A DNA stretch of 64,000 nt from Rubellimicrobium sp. (GCA_020852925.1 JADYZU010000051.1:1-64000), one strand, 5' to 3'. Numbered from the stretch's first letter, positions 46,741 to 55,650 are shown. Program-made: numbers and translations. The notes: generated by a model from the letters alone, not told the origin.

Positions 46741-49596
46741 TCAATGCGCGGCCGACCAGTTCGGCCCGCGCCCGTCATCGACCACAAGGCGCACCGACAG
46801 GTGCACCGCCGGATCGGCCGCGCCCTCCATCACCTCGCGCGCGGCGGCGATCAGGGCATCGGCCGCGCCCTCATCGACCTCGAACAGCAGTTCGTCATGC
46901 ACCTGAAGCAGCATGCGCGCCGGCAGATGGGCGATGGCGGCATCCATGCGGATCATGGCGCGGCGGATCACGTCGGCGGCAGAGCCCTGGATCGGCGCGT
47001 TGATGGCCGCGCGCCGGGCAAAGCCCGCGCCCGGCCCGCGGGCGTTGATCTCGGGCGTGTGGATGCGACGGCCGAACAGCGTCCGGACATGGCCATGCGC
47101 CCGGGCAAAGGCGATGGTCGCGTCCATGTAGTCGCGGATGCCGGGGAAGCGCTCGAAATAGCGGTCGATGAACTCCTGCGCCCGGTCGCGCGGGATGCGC
47201 AGGTTGCGGGCCAGGCCAAAGGCCGAAATCCCGTAGATCACCCCGAAATTGATCGCCTTGGCCTGCCTCCTGATGTCGGGCGTCATGTCGGCCAGCGGCA
47301 CGTCGAACATCTCCGAGGCGGTGGCGGCGTGGATGTCCTGCCCCTCGCGGAAGGCCTGCCGCAGCGCCTCGATCCCGGCGACATGGGCAAGGATGCGCAA
47401 CTCGATCTGCGAATAGTCGAGGCTGACCAGCACCTTGCCCGGATCGGCCACGAATGCCTCGCGGATGCGGCGGCCCTCTTCGGTGCGCACCGGGATGTTC
47501 TGGAGGTTCGGATCGGTCGAGGCCAGCCGCCCGGTATTCGCCCCGGCGATGGAATAGGAGGTATGCACCCGCCCCGTTGCGGGGTTGATCGCCTCCTGCA
47601 GCGCGTCGGTATAGGTCGATTTCAGCTTCTGGATCTGCCGGTAGTCCAGCACGCGCGCGGCAAAGTCGCTTTCGCCCGCCAGATCCTCGAGGACATCGGC
47701 CGGCGTCGACCATTGCCCGGTCCGCGTGCGCTCACCGCCCGGCAGGCCCATGCGGTCGAACAGGATCTCGCCCACCTGTGCGGGCGACTGCACGTTGAAG
47801 GGCCCGCCGGCCAGGTCGTGGATCTCGGCCTCGAGCCCGGCCATCTTCTGCGCGAAGGCGTTCGACATGCGCGACAGCACGTCGCGGTCCACGCGGATCC
47901 CCGTCATCTCCATCCGCGCGAGCACGGGCACAAGCGGGCGCTCCAGCGTCTCGTAGACGGTCATCACCCGCCCGTGCGCCAGGGCGGGCCGGAACACCTG
48001 CCACAGGCGCAAGGTGACATCGGCATCCTCGGCCCCATAGCGCACCGCCTGCTCGAGCGGCACGCGGTCAAAGGTGATCGCCGTCCTGCCCGATCCGATC
48101 AGCTCGCGGATCGGGATCGGCCGATGGTGCAGGTAGCGCTCCGACAACTCGTCCATGCCGTGATTGTGCGTCCCGGCATTCAGGGCATAGCTCATCAGCA
48201 TGGTATCGTCGCAAGGCGCGACCGTGATGCCGTGACGGGCCATGATCTTGGCGTCGTATTTCGCGTTCTGCGCGACCTTGAGGATCGAGTCGTCCTCGAG
48301 GACCGGCTTCAGCGCCGCCAGCACCTCGTCCATCGGCAATTGCCCCGGCACGGGGGCATCGCCGCCGAACAGGTCGCCCCCGCCCGCGCGATGCGCCAGC
48401 GGGATATAGCAGGCCCGCCCCGGCGCCACGGCCAGCGAGATGCCGACCAGACCCGCGCGCATCTCGTCAAGGCCGGTGGTCTCGGTGTCATAGGCCACCA
48501 CCCCCGCCGCCCTGATCTCCGCGATCCAGCGGTCAAGGGCGGCCCGGTCCATGACCGCCTCATAGGCCGAAGGATCGACCGGAACGGGCGCGGGCGCCGC
48601 GACAGGCGCCGGCGCGGACATGGGCGCGGACCCCGGCGCGGCCGCCGCCTCGGGCACCGCAGGGGACGTGCCCGCCGCCTGCGGCTGCGGTCCGGGCAGG
48701 ACCGGCGCCTCGACGCCAAGACGGTCGGCGATGCGCTTCGACAGGTTGCGCAGTTCCATCCGCCCAAGGAAATCGAACAGCACCGCCGGCTCGATCTCGC
48801 GCACCTCGAGGTCGTCAAGGGTGAAGTCCAGCGGCACCCGGTCCTCGAGCGTCACCAGCCGCCGCGACAGCAGGATCCGGTCCGCCATCGTGGTCAGCAC
48901 CTCGCGCCGCTTCGGCTGACGGATGCCGTCGGCCTGCCGCAACAGCGAATCGAGATCGCCGTATTCCTGGATCAGTTGCGCCGCGGTCTTGATCCCGATC
49001 CCCGGCGCGCCCGGCACGTTGTCGACCGCATCCCCGGCCAGCGCCTGCACATCGACCACCCGCTCGGGCGGGACGCCGAACTTCTCGATCACGCCGTCGC
49101 GGTCGATGCGTCGCCCCTTCATCGGGTCGAGCAGTTCGACCCCGCCCCCGACAAGCTGCATCAGATCCTTGTCCGAAGTGACGATCGTCACCCGCCCCCC
49201 CGCCTCGCGCGCCTGCCGCGCCAGCGTGGCGATGATGTCGTCGGCCTCATAGCCCTCCTTCTCCTCGCAGGCGACGTTGAAGGCCCGCGTGGCCTCGCGC
49301 GTCAGCGGGAACTGCGGCACGAGATCCTCGGGCGCGGGCGGGCGGTGGGCCTTGTAGTCGGGATAGATCTCGTTCCTGAAGGTGTGGCCGTTGAAATCGA
49401 AGATCACCGCCACATGGGTGGGCGCATCCGCGCCGCGCGAACCGATCTCGCTCCAGATCAGGTTGCAGAACCCCGCGACCGCGCCGATCGGCAGCCCGTC
49501 GGCCTTGCGCGACAGCGGCGGCAACGCGTGATAGGCGCGAAAGATGAAGGCCGAGCCGTCGATCAGATGCAGATGGCATCCCTTGCCGAAACCCAT
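46741..49596 (-). CDS. polA: DNA polymerase I
   Basis: 951-residue, three-domain DNA polymerase I for Okazaki-fragment processing and repair. The 5'-nuclease at about 1-300 has HLIDGSAFIFRAYHALPP, the EADDIIATLA acidic cluster, TSDKDLMQLV and GDAVDNVPG. An alanine/proline-rich linker at about 310-355 leads to a 3'-5' exonuclease with intact proofreading residues (YDTETTGLD, QNAKYD and YGAEDADVTLRLW). The polymerase domain has motif A (LDYSQIELRILAH), motif B (RQAKAINFGVIYG) and motif C (QVHDELLFEV). Length is normal. The ATG at 49594-49596 is followed directly by the nuclease start. Repeat copy 2 lies just upstream. Confidence 0.98.
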   Translation of the reverse strand: MGFGKGCHLHLIDGSAFIFRAYHALPPLSRKADGLPIGAVAGFCNLIWSEIGSRGADAPTHVAVIFDFNGHTFRNEIYPDYKAHRPPAPEDLVPQFPLTREATRAFNVACEEKEGYEADDIIATLARQAREAGGRVTIVTSDKDLMQLVGGGVELLDPMKGRRIDRDGVIEKFGVPPERVVDVQALAGDAVDNVPGAPGIGIKTAAQLIQEYGDLDSLLRQADGIRQPKRREVLTTMADRILLSRRLVTLEDRVPLDFTLDDLEVREIEPAVLFDFLGRMELRNLSKRIADRLGVEAPVLPGPQPQAAGTSPAVPEAAAAPGSAPMSAPAPVAAPAPVPVDPSAYEAVMDRAALDRWIAEIRAAGVVAYDTETTGLDEMRAGLVGISLAVAPGRACYIPLAHRAGGGDLFGGDAPVPGQLPMDEVLAALKPVLEDDSILKVAQNAKYDAKIMARHGITVAPCDDTMLMSYALNAGTHNHGMDELSERYLHHRPIPIRELIGSGRTAITFDRVPLEQAVRYGAEDADVTLRLWQVFRPALAHGRVMTVYETLERPLVPVLARMEMTGIRVDRDVLSRMSNAFAQKMAGLEAEIHDLAGGPFNVQSPAQVGEILFDRMGLPGGERTRTGQWSTPADVLEDLAGESDFAARVLDYRQIQKLKSTYTDALQEAINPATGRVHTSYSIAGANTGRLASTDPNLQNIPVRTEEGRRIREAFVADPGKVLVSLDYSQIELRILAHVAGIEALRQAFREGQDIHAATASEMFDVPLADMTPDIRRQAKAINFGVIYGISAFGLARNLRIPRDRAQEFIDRYFERFPGIRDYMDATIAFARAHGHVRTLFGRRIHTPEINARGPGAGFARRAAINAPIQGSAADVIRRAMIRMDAAIAHLPARMLLQVHDELLFEVDEGAADALIAAAREVMEGAADPAVHLSVRLVVDDGRGPNWSAAH

Positions 49597-49648
49597 CCTG
49601 GCCTCCCCCTCGCACAGCGCCTGGCCCCGGCCCCCACAGGCCGGCTGC

Positions 49649-49717
49649 CTTCATCTTTGCCGAAATACCCCGGGGGTGAATTGCCCGGAACGGGCAAGAG
49701 GGGGCAGCGCCCCCTCC
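49649..49717 (+). repeat. Dispersed intergenic repeat, copy 2
   Basis: Same element as 14-80. It begins CTTCATCTTTGCCGAAATAC, then the middle hairpin TTGCCCG (49681-49687) with CGGGCAA (49691-49697), then GGGGGC (49700-49705) with GCCCCC (49709-49714). It occupies most of the 132-base gap between the minus-strand zinc-finger gene and polA. Confidence 0.85.
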
Positions 49718-49728
49718 CCCGCCGGCCG

Positions 49729-49950
49729 TCAGTGCGCGGCGGCGTCCCCGCCCGCGACGTAATGGCGCCCGCAATAGGGGCAATCGACATGGCCCACCTC
49801 GGGCACGATGGTCAGCCAGACCCGCGGATGGCCCAGCGCCCCCTCGCCGCCGTCGCAGGCGATCCGGGTCGCCTGCACGACAAGGGTTTCGGGCGGGGTG
49901 GGGGTGGTCGGGGTCGTCTGGGGCGTCATGGCGCAATCCGTCTGTCGCAT
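49729..49950 (-). CDS. Small CHCC-type zinc-finger domain protein
   Basis: 73-residue protein. The C-terminal half is a compact zinc-finger domain: IACDGGEGALGHPRVWL supplies Cys and His ligands and VDCPYCGRHYV the CxxC pair, the pattern of the zf-CHCC family, related to the NDUFS6/13-kDa subunit that accompanies respiratory complex I. The N-terminal third is threonine/proline-rich and disordered. Two ATG starts compete (49950 and 49929); the first has TAGGATGGG upstream and is preferred. Its biochemical role in bacteria is not established here. Confidence 0.8.
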   Translation of the reverse strand: MRQTDCAMTPQTTPTTPTPPETLVVQATRIACDGGEGALGHPRVWLTIVPEVGHVDCPYCGRHYVAGGDAAAH

Positions 49951-49991
49951 GGTTGGCCCATCCTACCGCGCCCGCCGCGCCGGGTGCAACC

Positions 49992-50354
49992 TCAGCGCAC
50001 CAGCATCGGCCCCAGCGGCCGCCCCCCGAGGATGTGCAGATGGTAATGCGGCACTTCCTGATGGGCATGGTCGCGGCTGTTGGCGATGAACCGCGCCCCC
50101 GCCTCGAGATCCAGCCGCCCGCACACCTCCGAGACAGCCGCCCAGAAGCCAAGCTGTTCCTCGGCCCCCGCATCGCGCAGGAAATGGTCGAGGCTCACAT
50201 AGGGCCCCTTCGGGATCACCAGCACATGCACCGGCGCCTGCGGGTGGATGTCCTCGAAGGCCAGCGCGTGCTCGGTCTCGAGCACGGTGCGGTTCGGGAT
50301 CTCGCCCCGCAGGATCCGGGCAAAGATGTTGGTCGGGTCATAGCTGTAGTCCAT
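49992..50354 (-). CDS. HIT family nucleotide-binding protein (Hint-like)
   Basis: 120-residue protein with the histidine triad HYHLHILGG near the C terminus, where the middle histidine attacks phosphoramidate bonds of nucleotides (for example AMP-lysine or aminoacyl-AMP). Other typical features are NIFARILRGEIPNRTVLE at the start, AFEDIHPQAPVHVLVIPK, and the terminal GGRPLGPMLVR. Length is standard for the Hint branch (about 115-125). It lies 3 bases after the stop of the DUF5928/GT14 gene, so the two are probably cotranscribed. Physiological substrate unknown. Confidence 0.94.
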   Translation of the reverse strand: MDYSYDPTNIFARILRGEIPNRTVLETEHALAFEDIHPQAPVHVLVIPKGPYVSLDHFLRDAGAEEQLGFWAAVSEVCGRLDLEAGARFIANSRDHAHQEVPHYHLHILGGRPLGPMLVR

Positions 50355-50357
50355 GGC

Positions 50358-51935
50358 TCAGTCCGCAAAGAGATGGGGGGTTCGGGCAAGAACGCGCGCC
50401 GCATCCTCGTCCAGCGAGAGGAAGGCCGCAAGGGCCCGGGCGTTCCCGGCCTCGTCCGCGCCCTCGTCGATGCGGTGCAGATGGGTGAAGCCGGCATCGC
50501 GGATGCGGTCGCTGTCGGTCTCGATGTCGTGGCGGATGGTCGGCAGCAGCGCGCCCAGCGTCTCGGCCGTGGTCTCCTCGCCGGCAAGGCCGACGCGGCG
50601 GGCATGGCCGGCAAGATAGGCGTCCGGGAACCGGCAGGCGATCTCGAGGATCCGCGTGGTGGCGCGGTCCGCATGGAAATCCTGCATCAGATCGACATTG
50701 CCGGTGTCGATGCAGATCACCAGCCGGTCGGTGCCGTAATAGTCGAACAGCATCCGCACCAGCGCCCGGCGGTGGCGCGTCCGCTTGGCCAGCGTGGCCT
50801 GAAGGCCGCCCAGATCGGGCAGCGGCGTGTTTTCCTCGTTGAAGAGAAAGTCGATGGTCGGCACCCCCGTCACATGCCGGATCGCGCCGACCAGGCGCTT
50901 GGCCACATGCCATTTCTTGCAGGTGACGATGAGCAGTTCGCGCTCGCGCCCGAGCGTGCTGTCCGCCTCCCAGAATCGCGGGGCAAAGCGGCGGCCGATC
51001 CGCCCGCGTCCGGTCAGGAACTGGAACAGCCGCCGCCCTTCGTTCGAGATGCGGAAATCGCTTCGCCCCGAGGCATAGAGCCGCCCGAGCCGCTTCTTCA
51101 GCTCCTTCGCCTCTGGGCTGATCTTGCGGGCGAACAGGTGGTCCTGGCCGATGAGCAGGTCGTAATGGTCGTTGTGGAACGTCACCGGCATGCCGTAGTC
51201 GGTGAACATCAGGAAGGTCAGGGTGCGGGCGCGGATGTCGCGCGCGGGCACCAGATGACGCACCAGCGTCTGAAAGAAGGTCTCGTCCGGGATCCATGTG
51301 GTGCGGAAGAAGCGCAGCACATCCGGCCTGCGGCGGATGAAGTCCAGGATCGCCTCGATCGTGGAGCGTCTGAGGCACCACCATTGCGACCCGATCTGCA
51401 CCTCGAGGTCGGCCGGGATGTCCCGCTTCAGGCGCAGCCGGCGCTGAAGATCGAGCGACCAGTAGAACAGCCGCTTGTGCGTGCGTTCGTTGAACCAGTG
51501 GCGGTAGATCAGGCGTTCCTCGCGGATGCCGGTCTTGATCCAGCCGCTCTCGAAGAAATCGAAACTCTCGATATGGTCCACATCCGCGCTGTCGAGATAG
51601 CGGTGCGCATGGACCGCCGACTTGATCGCCATGCAGTCGCCCGAGACCATGTAGAAATGCGTGGCGCGCGGAAAGGCCGCGACCGCCGCCTCGACCGCCA
51701 GAAGCGTGGCCTCGACCAGGCTCCATTCGCCCCAGCCGCAGCGGATGCGCCGGCGGGCAAAGGTCACGCGGTCGTTGCCGCGCAGGCCGGCGCGGATGCT
51801 CTCGAACTCGGCCGCGGGGGCGCGCGCGTCAAAGTGGATGGCGATGCAGTCGCCCGCCGCCGTCAGTTGCGTGGCCTGCTCGACGATGGCGTCGGGATCC
51901 TTGTGACACAGGAGGACAAAGGCGATACTGGCCAT
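50358..51935 (-). CDS. Core-2/I-branching-type glycosyltransferase with DUF5928-like C-terminal domain
   Basis: 525-residue protein. The N-terminal 270 residues resemble GT14 branching enzymes (beta-1,6-N-acetylglucosaminyltransferase fold): IAFVLLCHKDPDAIVEQ, RCGWGEWSLVEATLLAVEAA, THFYMVSGDCMAIKS and QIGSQWWCLRRSTIEAIL are recognisable. The remaining residues, including ATLAKRTRHRRALVRMLFDYYGTDRLV, fit the poorly characterised DUF5928 region of rhodobacterial proteins, which I recall as linked to this fold. Start set at the ATG at 51935, where the GT14 strand begins; a GTG at 52046 would add 37 residues of unlike composition. Divergent from a sulfotransferase gene, with a palindrome between them; a sulfated, branched surface glycan is a plausible shared product. 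Confidence 0.75.
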   Translation of the reverse strand: MASIAFVLLCHKDPDAIVEQATQLTAAGDCIAIHFDARAPAAEFESIRAGLRGNDRVTFARRRIRCGWGEWSLVEATLLAVEAAVAAFPRATHFYMVSGDCMAIKSAVHAHRYLDSADVDHIESFDFFESGWIKTGIREERLIYRHWFNERTHKRLFYWSLDLQRRLRLKRDIPADLEVQIGSQWWCLRRSTIEAILDFIRRRPDVLRFFRTTWIPDETFFQTLVRHLVPARDIRARTLTFLMFTDYGMPVTFHNDHYDLLIGQDHLFARKISPEAKELKKRLGRLYASGRSDFRISNEGRRLFQFLTGRGRIGRRFAPRFWEADSTLGRERELLIVTCKKWHVAKRLVGAIRHVTGVPTIDFLFNEENTPLPDLGGLQATLAKRTRHRRALVRMLFDYYGTDRLVICIDTGNVDLMQDFHADRATTRILEIACRFPDAYLAGHARRVGLAGEETTAETLGALLPTIRHDIETDSDRIRDAGFTHLHRIDEGADEAGNARALAAFLSLDEDAARVLARTPHLFAD

Positions 51936-51999
51936 GACTGCGAACGATCTGCCCGTTTCTTCAGGATTGTCTATGGCTTCTAGCGTGAACAGCCGTTGA

Positions 52000-52023
52000 A
52001 GAAAGCAGCATTCTTTGCTTTCT
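52000..52023. promoter_or_regulatory. Perfect 8-bp inverted repeat in the GT14/sulfotransferase divergent region
   Basis: AGAAAGCA (52000-52007) and TGCTTTCT (52016-52023), 8 bases apart, lie centrally in the 140-base gap between two divergent genes, in sequence much richer in A and T than its surroundings. It could be an operator for joint control of the two genes. The surrounding -10/-35 hexamers are not clear. Confidence 0.5.
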
Positions 52024-52075
52024 GGGCATAACCTGTGCCAATGCACGGGATCGAGGCTGAGGAAAGGCTGACGGC

Positions 52076-52894
52076 ATGGGGTTTCCCGGCACCTGGATGA
52101 CGGAAAGCGAAAGCATGGTCTATCGCGTGGTGCCGAAATGCGCCTGCTCGACCATCGGGCAGATCATGTTCTACTCGGACCACGGGCGCTACTTCGAAGG
52201 CGACATCCACGACTCGACCGAGGGCCTGCACAAATGGTCCCAGGAGGCCAGCCAGCCGCTGATCGCCACAGCGGTCACCGCGCGCCGCGCGCCGGTCTTC
52301 ACCTGCGTGCGCAACCCCTATACCCGCATCCTGTCGTCCTTCTTCGACAAGATCGCCGGCATCCAGAGGAACGGCCGGCGCTATCGCGGCAACCTCGTGC
52401 CGATGCTGGTGCAGAAATACGGGGTCGATGTCGGCTCGCCGGAGAACGGGTTCGAGTTCGACCAGATCCGCAGCTTCCGCCGCTTCCTGCTGTTCGCGCG
52501 CGACACCATCCGCTTTCGCAAGCCGATGGAGCCCGACATCCACTGGTCGGCGATGGCGGGCCATGTCTCGACCTTCATCGTGAACGGCGGGCGCTACGAC
52601 CGGATCTTCTGGACCGAGGATTTCAACGCCGGCATGGCGCAGGTGCTGGCGGCGGCCAGCACGCCGCATCCGGTGGACCTGGCGCGGGTGCCCCGCTTCA
52701 ACGAGAGCGAGGGCCACGGCCCCAGGCGCGCCCATCCGGTCGAGGACTATTTTGACGACCTGTCGATGCACCTGATGTGGGAAGTATACCGCAAGGACTT
52801 TCAGGTGTTCCGCTACGATTTCGACAACCCCGGGAACAAGATGCCGACGGGCGAGATCGACCTTGACGAGGTGCACCGCAAGCTGGGGAAGTGA
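52076..52894 (+). CDS. Sulfotransferase family 2 (Golgi-type carbohydrate sulfotransferase fold)
   Basis: 272-residue putative PAPS-dependent sulfotransferase. YRVVPKCACSTIGQIMFYS is the 5'-phosphosulfate-binding loop (the PKCACS/T pattern of carbohydrate sulfotransferases), and FTCVRNPYTRILSSFFDKI is the 3'-phosphate-binding motif with Arg and Ser. It has no signal peptide or membrane helix, so acts in the cytoplasm, probably on a nucleotide- or lipid-linked glycan. The ATG follows AAAGGCTGACGGC; an internal ATG at 52097 is possible. It is divergent from the branching glycosyltransferase and converges on the adenosine kinase-like gene. Confidence 0.85.
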   Translation: MGFPGTWMTESESMVYRVVPKCACSTIGQIMFYSDHGRYFEGDIHDSTEGLHKWSQEASQPLIATAVTARRAPVFTCVRNPYTRILSSFFDKIAGIQRNGRRYRGNLVPMLVQKYGVDVGSPENGFEFDQIRSFRRFLLFARDTIRFRKPMEPDIHWSAMAGHVSTFIVNGGRYDRIFWTEDFNAGMAQVLAAASTPHPVDLARVPRFNESEGHGPRRAHPVEDYFDDLSMHLMWEVYRKDFQVFRYDFDNPGNKMPTGEIDLDEVHRKLGK

Positions 52895-52906
52895 GCGGCG
52901 CCCGCC

Positions 52907-53890
52907 TCAGGCCAGCCCCGCCTGCGCGAAGAGTGCCTTCAGGTCCGCCTCCGGCCTGGCGCCGAAATGGCCGATCACCTCGGCCGCGGCGATGCAGCCC
53001 ATGCGGCCCGCGATCCCGAGCGGGCGGCCGGTGGCCATGCCGAACAGAAAGCCCGCGGCAAAGAGATCGCCCGCGCCGGTGGCATCGACCGGCACCACCG
53101 CGGTGACCGGGGCGATCACCCGCTCCGGGCCGCGGATGAGCACGACATCCTCGCCCGAGCGCGTGCAGACCACGATCCCCGCATCCCGCGCGGCCTGATC
53201 GAGGGCCTCGGGCAGATCGCACTGGTAAAGCGATTCCCATTCGTGCCGGTTGCCGATCACATAATCGAGGTCGCGCACGAGGCGGCGGAAATCGTCGCGG
53301 TGGCGATCGACGCAGAACGGATCGGCCAGCGAGATGCCCGCCCGCCCCCCCGCCGCGCGGCACAGGCGCGCCGCGCGCTCGAACGCCTGCTTGCCCTTCG
53401 GCTTGTCGTAGATGTAGCCCTCGAGATAGAGCCAGTCACAGTCGCCGGCCACGGAATCGGCCACGTCCCCGGGGCCGAGTTCGGCCGAGATGCCCAGATG
53501 GGTATTCATCGAACGTTCGCCATCGGGCGAGACGAAGATCATCGAGCGCGACGTCGGCAGATCGCCGCCCGGCACCGGCGCGTTGACGAATTCCGCGCCC
53601 AGGGACGCGAACGCGCCGGCATAGTAGCGGCCCAGCGCATCGTCGCGCACCCGGCCGATGAAGCCCGTGCGCAGCCCCAGCATGGCCAGCCCGGCCACGG
53701 TATTGGCGACCGATCCGCCGGGCGCCTGCACCCGGTCGCGCATCGCGTCATAGAGGATCCCGGCCCGGTCGGCGCCGATCAGTTGCATGATGCCCTTGTC
53801 GATGCCCATGCGGGTCAGGAAGGCATCGTCGCATTCGCTGATCACGTCGACGATGGCATTGCCGATCCCGACCACCTGGAAACGTTTCAT
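52907..53890 (-). CDS. PfkB-family kinase, adenosine kinase-like
   Basis: 327-residue ribokinase-fold sugar/nucleoside kinase. VVGIGNAIVDVISE starts the fold; QAPGGSVANTVAGLAMLG is the substrate-lid signature; PVDATGAGDLFAAGFLFG is the anion hole with the catalytic Asp (DxxGAGD). The overall pattern is closer to adenosine kinase than to fructokinase or ribokinase, so it probably salvages adenosine to AMP. It ends 12 bases from the convergent sulfotransferase stop and overlaps nth upstream by 4 bases. Confidence 0.88.
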   Translation of the reverse strand: MKRFQVVGIGNAIVDVISECDDAFLTRMGIDKGIMQLIGADRAGILYDAMRDRVQAPGGSVANTVAGLAMLGLRTGFIGRVRDDALGRYYAGAFASLGAEFVNAPVPGGDLPTSRSMIFVSPDGERSMNTHLGISAELGPGDVADSVAGDCDWLYLEGYIYDKPKGKQAFERAARLCRAAGGRAGISLADPFCVDRHRDDFRRLVRDLDYVIGNRHEWESLYQCDLPEALDQAARDAGIVVCTRSGEDVVLIRGPERVIAPVTAVVPVDATGAGDLFAAGFLFGMATGRPLGIAGRMGCIAAAEVIGHFGARPEADLKALFAQAGLA

Positions 53891-54531
53891 GCGGTCTTGT
53901 CCTCGAACAGGCACAGGTCGCGGATCAGGCAGTCCGGGCAGCGGGGCTTGCGCGCGGTGCAGATGTAGCGGCCGTGCAGGATCATCCAGTGATGGGCGTG
54001 GCGCTGAAAGGGCGCGGGGACATTGTCCTCGATCGCGCGCTCGACCTGGGCGGTGTCGCGCCCCGGCGCGATGCCCGACCGGTTGCCGAGCCGGAAGATA
54101 TGGGTATCGACCGCCTGGGCAGGTTGGCCGAACCAGATGTTGAGCACCACATTCGCGGTCTTGCGCCCGACCCCCGGCAGCGATTGCAGCGCCGCGCGCG
54201 AGGCGGGCACCTCGCCGTCGAACTCCTCGATCAGGCGGCGCGAGAGTGCGATGACGTTGCGCGCCTTGGTGCGGAACAGGCCGATGGTGCGGATATGCTC
54301 GATCAGCCCCTCCTCGCCCAGATCGAGCATCGCCTGCGGCGTCGAGGCCACGGCGAAAAGCCCGCGCGTGGCCCGGTTCACCCCCGCATCGGTGGCCTGC
54401 GCCGACAGCGCCACCGCGACGAGGAGCGTGTAGGCGTTCACATGGTCGAGTTCGCCCCTGGGTTCGGGGTTGGCGTCCCGGAACCGGGTGAAGATCGCGG
54501 CCATCTCGCGATAGGGCAATTGGCGGGCCAT
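53887..54531 (-). CDS. nth: Endonuclease III
   Basis: 214-residue DNA glycosylase/AP lyase that removes oxidised pyrimidines in base excision repair. The helix-hairpin-helix LPGVGRKTANVV contains the catalytic Lys, and AVDTHIFRL the catalytic Asp. The C-terminal iron-sulfur motif Cys-X6-Cys-X2-Cys-X5-Cys (CTARKPRCPDCLIRDLC) is complete. Start set at the ATG at 54529-54531 (MARQLPYREM), which gives the normal length; a longer frame to 54588 starts with atypical residues. Overlaps the PfkB gene by 4 bases (ATGA). Confidence 0.96.
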   Translation of the reverse strand: MARQLPYREMAAIFTRFRDANPEPRGELDHVNAYTLLVAVALSAQATDAGVNRATRGLFAVASTPQAMLDLGEEGLIEHIRTIGLFRTKARNVIALSRRLIEEFDGEVPASRAALQSLPGVGRKTANVVLNIWFGQPAQAVDTHIFRLGNRSGIAPGRDTAQVERAIEDNVPAPFQRHAHHWMILHGRYICTARKPRCPDCLIRDLCLFEDKTA

Positions 54532-54589
54532 GGGGGCTTCCCCTGTCTTCTGCCCGCCCCTCATGCCCGGCGCGGCGCCACGGTGCAAG

Positions 54590-54660
54590 GGAGGGGGGCG
54601 CTGCCCCCCTCTTGGCCTGCGGCCAATTCACCCCCCGGGGTATTTGGGGCAAAGATGAAG
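54590..54660 (-). repeat. Dispersed intergenic repeat, copy 3 (inverted)
   Basis: Inverted copy of the element at 14-80. Read on the minus strand it starts CTTCATCTTTGCCCCAAATA, then the middle hairpin TTGGCC with GGCCAA (54612-54617 and 54621-54626), then GGGGGGC/GCCCCCC (54593-54609). It lies between the divergent nth and ogt-like genes, so it may overlap their control regions. Confidence 0.85.
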
Positions 54661-54724
54661 GGGCGGGCGGGAATTGCGCAGGAAGCGGGTCGCGTCCGGG
54701 AGGCGGGCGTGGGAGAATCGCGGC

Positions 54725-55639
54725 ATGAAGAGCGAATCGGACTATCATTTCGGGGTCATGCGCCGCGCGATCGACCTGATCGACGGGCCGGGGGGCGGCG
54801 CGCTGTCTCTGGAGGAACTGGCGGCGGCGCTGGGCATGAGCGCGGCGCATTTCCAGCGGCTGTTCTCGCGCTGGGTCGGGGTCTCGCCCAAGCGGTATCA
54901 GCAGTATCTGGCGCTGGGCGAGGCGAAGCGTCTGCTTGGCGAGCGGTTCACCACGCTCGAGGCGGCCGGGGGCGCCGGGCTTTCGGGGGGCGGGCGGCTT
55001 CATGACCTGTTCCTGACCTGGGAGGCGATGACGCCGGGCGAGCATGCGCGGGGGGGCGCGGGGCTCGAGATCCGCTGGGGGGTGTTCGCGACCCCGTTCG
55101 GGCCGGCGCTGGTCTGTGCCACCGGGCGCGGGATCTGCGGCCTCGGGTTCCTGTCGGAGACGGGCGAGGAGGCGGCGCGGGCGGATCTGTTCGGGCGCTG
55201 GCCTGCGGCGCGGTTTGTGCACGATCCCGCCGCCAGCGCGCCCTGGGTCGAGGCGGTGCTGGCGGGACGCGGGCGCGCGGCCCTCCACATGATCGGCGGG
55301 CCGTTCCAGATCAAGGTCTGGGAGGCGCTGTTGCGCGTGCCCGAGGGGCATGTCACCACCTATTCGCAGATCGCCGCCGCCATCGGCCATCCGGCGGCGG
55401 TCAGGGCGGTGGGAACCGCGGTCGGGCGCAACCCGGTGTCCTGGCTCATCCCCTGCCATCGGGCGATCCGCAAGGAGGGGGGCCTTGGCGGCTATCACTG
55501 GGGCCTGCCGGTGAAGCGCGCGCTCCTGGCGCGGGAATCGGCGCGCGCCGATGCGGGGGCGGGCGCCGGAGCGGGCGCCGCAGCCGGAGCGGGCGCCGCG
55601 GCGGGGCCGGGACCGGCGCAGGGGGTCACGGAATCATGA
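54725..55639 (+). CDS. AraC-type DNA-binding domain fused to O6-alkylguanine-DNA alkyltransferase
   Basis: 304 residues. An AraC-type helix-turn-helix at about 25-100 (LEELAAALGMSAAHFQRLF and GVSPKRYQQYLALGEAKRLL) is followed by an alkyltransferase at about 120-285 with GPFQIKVWEALLRVPEGHVTTYS, the Arg-finger AAVRAVGTAVGRNP and the methyl-accepting Cys in LIPCHRAI. This is the Ada layout without the N-terminal zinc/phosphotriester domain. The C terminus is an alanine/glycine-rich tail (about 275-304) encoded by short G+C repeats. Start at the ATG at 54725; an earlier TTG at 54674 adds a basic segment without support. It probably repairs O6-methylguanine and may act as a regulator. Confidence 0.92.
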   Translation: MKSESDYHFGVMRRAIDLIDGPGGGALSLEELAAALGMSAAHFQRLFSRWVGVSPKRYQQYLALGEAKRLLGERFTTLEAAGGAGLSGGGRLHDLFLTWEAMTPGEHARGGAGLEIRWGVFATPFGPALVCATGRGICGLGFLSETGEEAARADLFGRWPAARFVHDPAASAPWVEAVLAGRGRAALHMIGGPFQIKVWEALLRVPEGHVTTYSQIAAAIGHPAAVRAVGTAVGRNPVSWLIPCHRAIRKEGGLGGYHWGLPVKRALLARESARADAGAGAGAGAAAGAGAAAGPGPAQGVTES

Positions 55640-55650
55640 CCCGCGGGCCT

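Noticed and set aside
46516-50046. 1176-residue plus-strand frame opposite polA
   Set aside because: polA on the minus strand has all family motifs; the plus frame has none.
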